Shown here: positions 61,847 through 64,000 of the stretch, piece by piece | Position numbering within the stretch: position 1 is the first letter of the stretch | Layout: each line of letters opens with the position of its first letter | Assembly (NCBI GenBank): GCA_964458775.1 | Contig: CAYWLQ010000004.1 | Span: forward strand, 1-64,000 | Origin: CAYWLQ01 sp964458775 | GTDB taxonomy: Bacteria; Myxococcota_A; Polyangia; JAAYKL01 | Direction: 5' to 3' | Length of the DNA: 64,000 bases | Program-made: the position numbers and the translations under genes | Notes under the pieces: generated by a model | Told to the model about the DNA's origin: nothing | The model's input: the letters and a program-made list of their open reading frames with translations, nothing else | The model's database searches: none

Positions 61847-64000
61847 ATGACAACAATTAGATTCTTAAATGGACTATGCTGTATGAAGGGGTTTGTTTTA
61901 ATAATAGTCAGTTTGTTTGTCTTCGTTGCAACAACATCATGTGAAGGCGGCGGACCGGAAATAATTTCGGGCGGTGATGCGGATGCGGATTCTGACGCTG
62001 ACGGGGATACCGACCGCGAAGGTGATTCGGTAACGCCCGGCGATACAAGCGACAAAGAAAACAATACCGACAATAGTGGAGATACGGCTATCTGCGCAGG
62101 ACCGGACGCAATAGGCGACCCAAGATGTCGAATGGAACCTTCCGGACCGGCCTGCGGTGATGGGGAAATTAATCAAGAAAGCGAGACGTGTGACGACGGC
62201 AATACACTTCCTGGTGACGGTTGCAACGGTATTTGTAGAGTTGAACCCAACTGGCAATGTCCGGTACCGGGAGAAAAATGTATTTTGTTGATTGTTTGCG
62301 GCAACGGAAAGATTGAACCCGGCGAAGTATGTGATGACGGTAACACTATTGATGACGACGGATGCAACAGCACTTGTACTATTCAGAGCGCTAATTTTAT
62401 ATGTCCTACTCCCGGTGAGAAATGCCAACGTGTTGAGTTTTGCGGAAACGGAAGAATAGGCGGAGATGAAACCTGTGAAGACGGAAATACTGTTTCAGGA
62501 GACGGGTGCGATGAGAATTGTAAAAGGGAAGAAGGCTGGCTTTGTCTTATACCCGGTGAAAAATGTGTAAAAAAGAACGTTTGCGGTGACGGTCGGTTAG
62601 CTGTTGCCGATGGTGAGATATGTGACGACGGAAATACCGTTAACGGTGACGGATGCTCAGCAGATTGTAAATCCATTGAACCCGGTTATGTATGTCCTGA
62701 TCCCGGTCGGCAGTGTATAAATACAACTCTTTGCGGTGACGGTCGTGTTTCAGGAAATGAAACATGTGACGATGCTAACAATGATCCCAGTGACGGATGC
62801 GATAATTGCAAAATTCAAACAGGCTATGAGTGTCCTTTCCCCGGAGCGAAATGCATACCCAAATGCGGAGACGGTTTAACAATTCTCAACGAAGAATGTG
62901 ATGACAAAAATACTGACAACGGCGACGGTTGTACAAGCACCTGTGAGTGGGAAGACGGTTTTGTCTGCTCGGGAACACCTCCCGATTATGTATGTAGAGC
63001 CACAAAATGCGGTGACGGAAAAGCCGAAGGAACAGAGGCATGTGATGACGGCAACAATATTCCCGGCGACGGTTGTTCTCCGACTTGTCGTTGGGAACCT
63101 GCATGTTCAGGCGGACAATGCAGCTCTCCATGCGGTGACGGTTTGGTTGTCAACGAGGAATGCGACGATGGTAATACTAATGATGGAGACGGTTGTTCGT
63201 CAGGTTGCAAGATAGAAGACGGTTTTGTTTGTAAACAAGCGCCCATGGGAGATTCTATGATGGTTCCGGTGGTATATAGGGATTTTACTACTTCCCATCC
63301 GGACTTTGAACCTAGTGCTACCGGTCTCAGTGCAGCTGCTACAGGTTTGGTTCAAGATAGATTAGATGCAGACGGCAAACCTGTTTTTGCGGGAGTGCCG
63401 GGAGGAGCAGGACTTGTTACAAGCGCATCCTCTTTTTCTCAGTGGTATAGGGATGTGACCGGAGTAAATGCAACTATTGTAGATACAATGACCCTATATG
63501 CAAATGGGAGCGGGGGTTTTGTTAATAGATGGGGTACTGACGGAGAACAATGGGCATCCTATAAAGAAGTTTGGTGTGCGCCGGACAATCCGGACGAAAT
63601 CACCGATCCTTGTGTATATATATATAACGCTGATGATTGTGACGAGCTTCGGGATCAATTGGTAGATTGTGTAGTTCACGGAGGTGCACAATGGGGAGTT
63701 TATATTGATCAGGCTTATGACGGCAATCCGACCTTTTTTCCATTAGACAATCACCCGGATGCCATAACGCCTCTATCCGAGTACTCTTATGCTCAAATAC
63801 CTCCGGCATATGACACAAGTGAGAGCTGGCCGTCGGACGAAGGCAGCCATAATTTTCATTTTACCAGTGAAGTTCGCTATTGGTTTAAATATGAAGCAGA
63901 TCAGGTTTTCACTTTGGACTTTACAGGGGATGATGACGTATGGGTTTTTGTAAACAATCGTTTGGCTGTTGATCTGGGAGGCATTCACACTCCGGTAGAC
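61847..64000 (+). CDS. DUF4215-repeat/fibro-slime lipoprotein, second copy (3' end beyond window)
   Basis: An open frame of 718 codons runs from ATG 61847 to the window edge without a stop. AAGGA is nine bases upstream. The signal peptide ends TTSC (Cys32); a short Asp/Ala spacer, about nine DUF4215 repeats and a fibro-slime domain follow in the same order as in the upstream gene. The last visible residues are GDDDVWVFVNNRLAVDLGGIHTPVD, cut here to WVFVNNRLAVDLGGIH. Identity to the first copy is high over the repeats (for example EPSGPACGD and the CNGICRVEPNW segment). Probable tandem duplicate. Confidence 0.88.
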   Translation, partial: MTTIRFLNGLCCMKGFVLIIVSLFVFVATTSCEGGGPEIISGGDADADSDADGDTDREGDSVTPGDTSDKENNTDNSGDTAICAGPDAIGDPRCRMEPSGPACGDGEINQESETCDDGNTLPGDGCNGICRVEPNWQCPVPGEKCILLIVCGNGKIEPGEVCDDGNTIDDDGCNSTCTIQSANFICPTPGEKCQRVEFCGNGRIGGDETCEDGNTVSGDGCDENCKREEGWLCLIPGEKCVKKNVCGDGRLAVADGEICDDGNTVNGDGCSADCKSIEPGYVCPDPGRQCINTTLCGDGRVSGNETCDDANNDPSDGCDNCKIQTGYECPFPGAKCIPKCGDGLTILNEECDDKNTDNGDGCTSTCEWEDGFVCSGTPPDYVCRATKCGDGKAEGTEACDDGNNIPGDGCSPTCRWEPACSGGQCSSPCGDGLVVNEECDDGNTNDGDGCSSGCKIEDGFVCKQAPMGDSMMVPVVYRDFTTSHPDFEPSATGLSAAATGLVQDRLDADGKPVFAGVPGGAGLVTSASSFSQWYRDVTGVNATIVDTMTLYANGSGGFVNRWGTDGEQWASYKEVWCAPDNPDEITDPCVYIYNADDCDELRDQLVDCVVHGGAQWGVYIDQAYDGNPTFFPLDNHPDAITPLSEYSYAQIPPAYDTSESWPSDEGSHNFHFTSEVRYWFKYEADQVFTLDFTGDDDVWVFVNNRLAVDLGGIHTPVD

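Noticed and set aside
61937..62676. Minus-strand open frames inside the second DUF4215 gene
   Set aside because: They are shadows of the plus-strand repeats; the plus frame is open from 61847 to the window end with a signal peptide.

Overview
The window is an AT-leaning bacterial chromosome segment, roughly 40% GC by eye. It most resembles a low-GC member of the Myxococcota or a related former Deltaproteobacteria lineage. Several traits support this: DUF4215-type cysteine repeats joined to fibro-slime domains, many short lipoproteins with Asp/Thr-rich linkers, paired bactofilins, a DUF4388-like regulator, a caspase-fold protein with LA_2272-like repeats, three sigma-54 activators and a Ser/Thr kinase fused to a sigma-54 activator module. 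I see no rRNA, tRNA, CRISPR array or prophage. The left edge holds what looks like the end of an insertion sequence.

Layout. 0-5 kb: a RidA/chorismatase-like protein, then three lipoproteins (TolB-like propeller, GH114 glycosidase, Asp-Thr repeat protein with three small Cys-rich modules). 5-8 kb: a histidine kinase and NtrC-type regulator pair. 8-14 kb: an SLC12-like transporter, a SagB-like lipoprotein, a radical SAM/SPASM enzyme coupled to an FHA-like membrane protein, and a GNAT. 14.3-16.4 kb: a perfect sigma-54 promoter ahead of a nucleotidyltransferase-aminotransferase fusion. 16.5-18.8 kb: a tightly overlapping folate operon (SDR, folB, folK, folE). 18.8-26.2 kb: a divergent pair of large signalling proteins. 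26.4-27.4 kb: a FliH/SctL-like gene with a possible SctK partner.

27.6-37.1 kb is the most unusual region. A fatty-acyl ligase and a PlsC acyltransferase adjoin an operon encoding a PksI-like ECH2, a donor-type ACP, a small protein, a FabZ-like dehydratase, a FabF-like ketosynthase, a methyltransferase, a ketoreductase and a PksG-like HMG-CoA synthase homologue. It ends at an intrinsic terminator. These are parts of a polyketide beta-branching cassette, but no modular PKS is present. The inference is a free-standing, type II-like assembly of a beta-branched, possibly C-methylated acyl chain that is then activated or transferred to a lipid.

37-42.4 kb: a deaminase, then a minus-strand operon of ECF sigma factor, anti-sigma-like protein, caspase-like surface protein and lipoprotein. 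A 110-bp inverted repeat built from 9-bp units lies before the last gene and supplies its start codon. 42.6-48.2 kb: ilvC, two bactofilins, a lipoprotein and two outer-membrane proteins. 48.3-54.9 kb: htpG, a lipoprotein, a PAP2 phosphatase, a HAD phosphatase, a sigma-70-family factor preceded by two TGTCTCA/TGAGACA palindromes, a YggS protein and Maf. 54.9-58.3 kb: a DUF4388-like regulator and a PAS/sigma-54 activator. 58.5-64 kb: two tandem paralogous DUF4215/fibro-slime lipoproteins, the second cut off by the window edge.

All functional assignments are from reading translated motifs. No database search was run.
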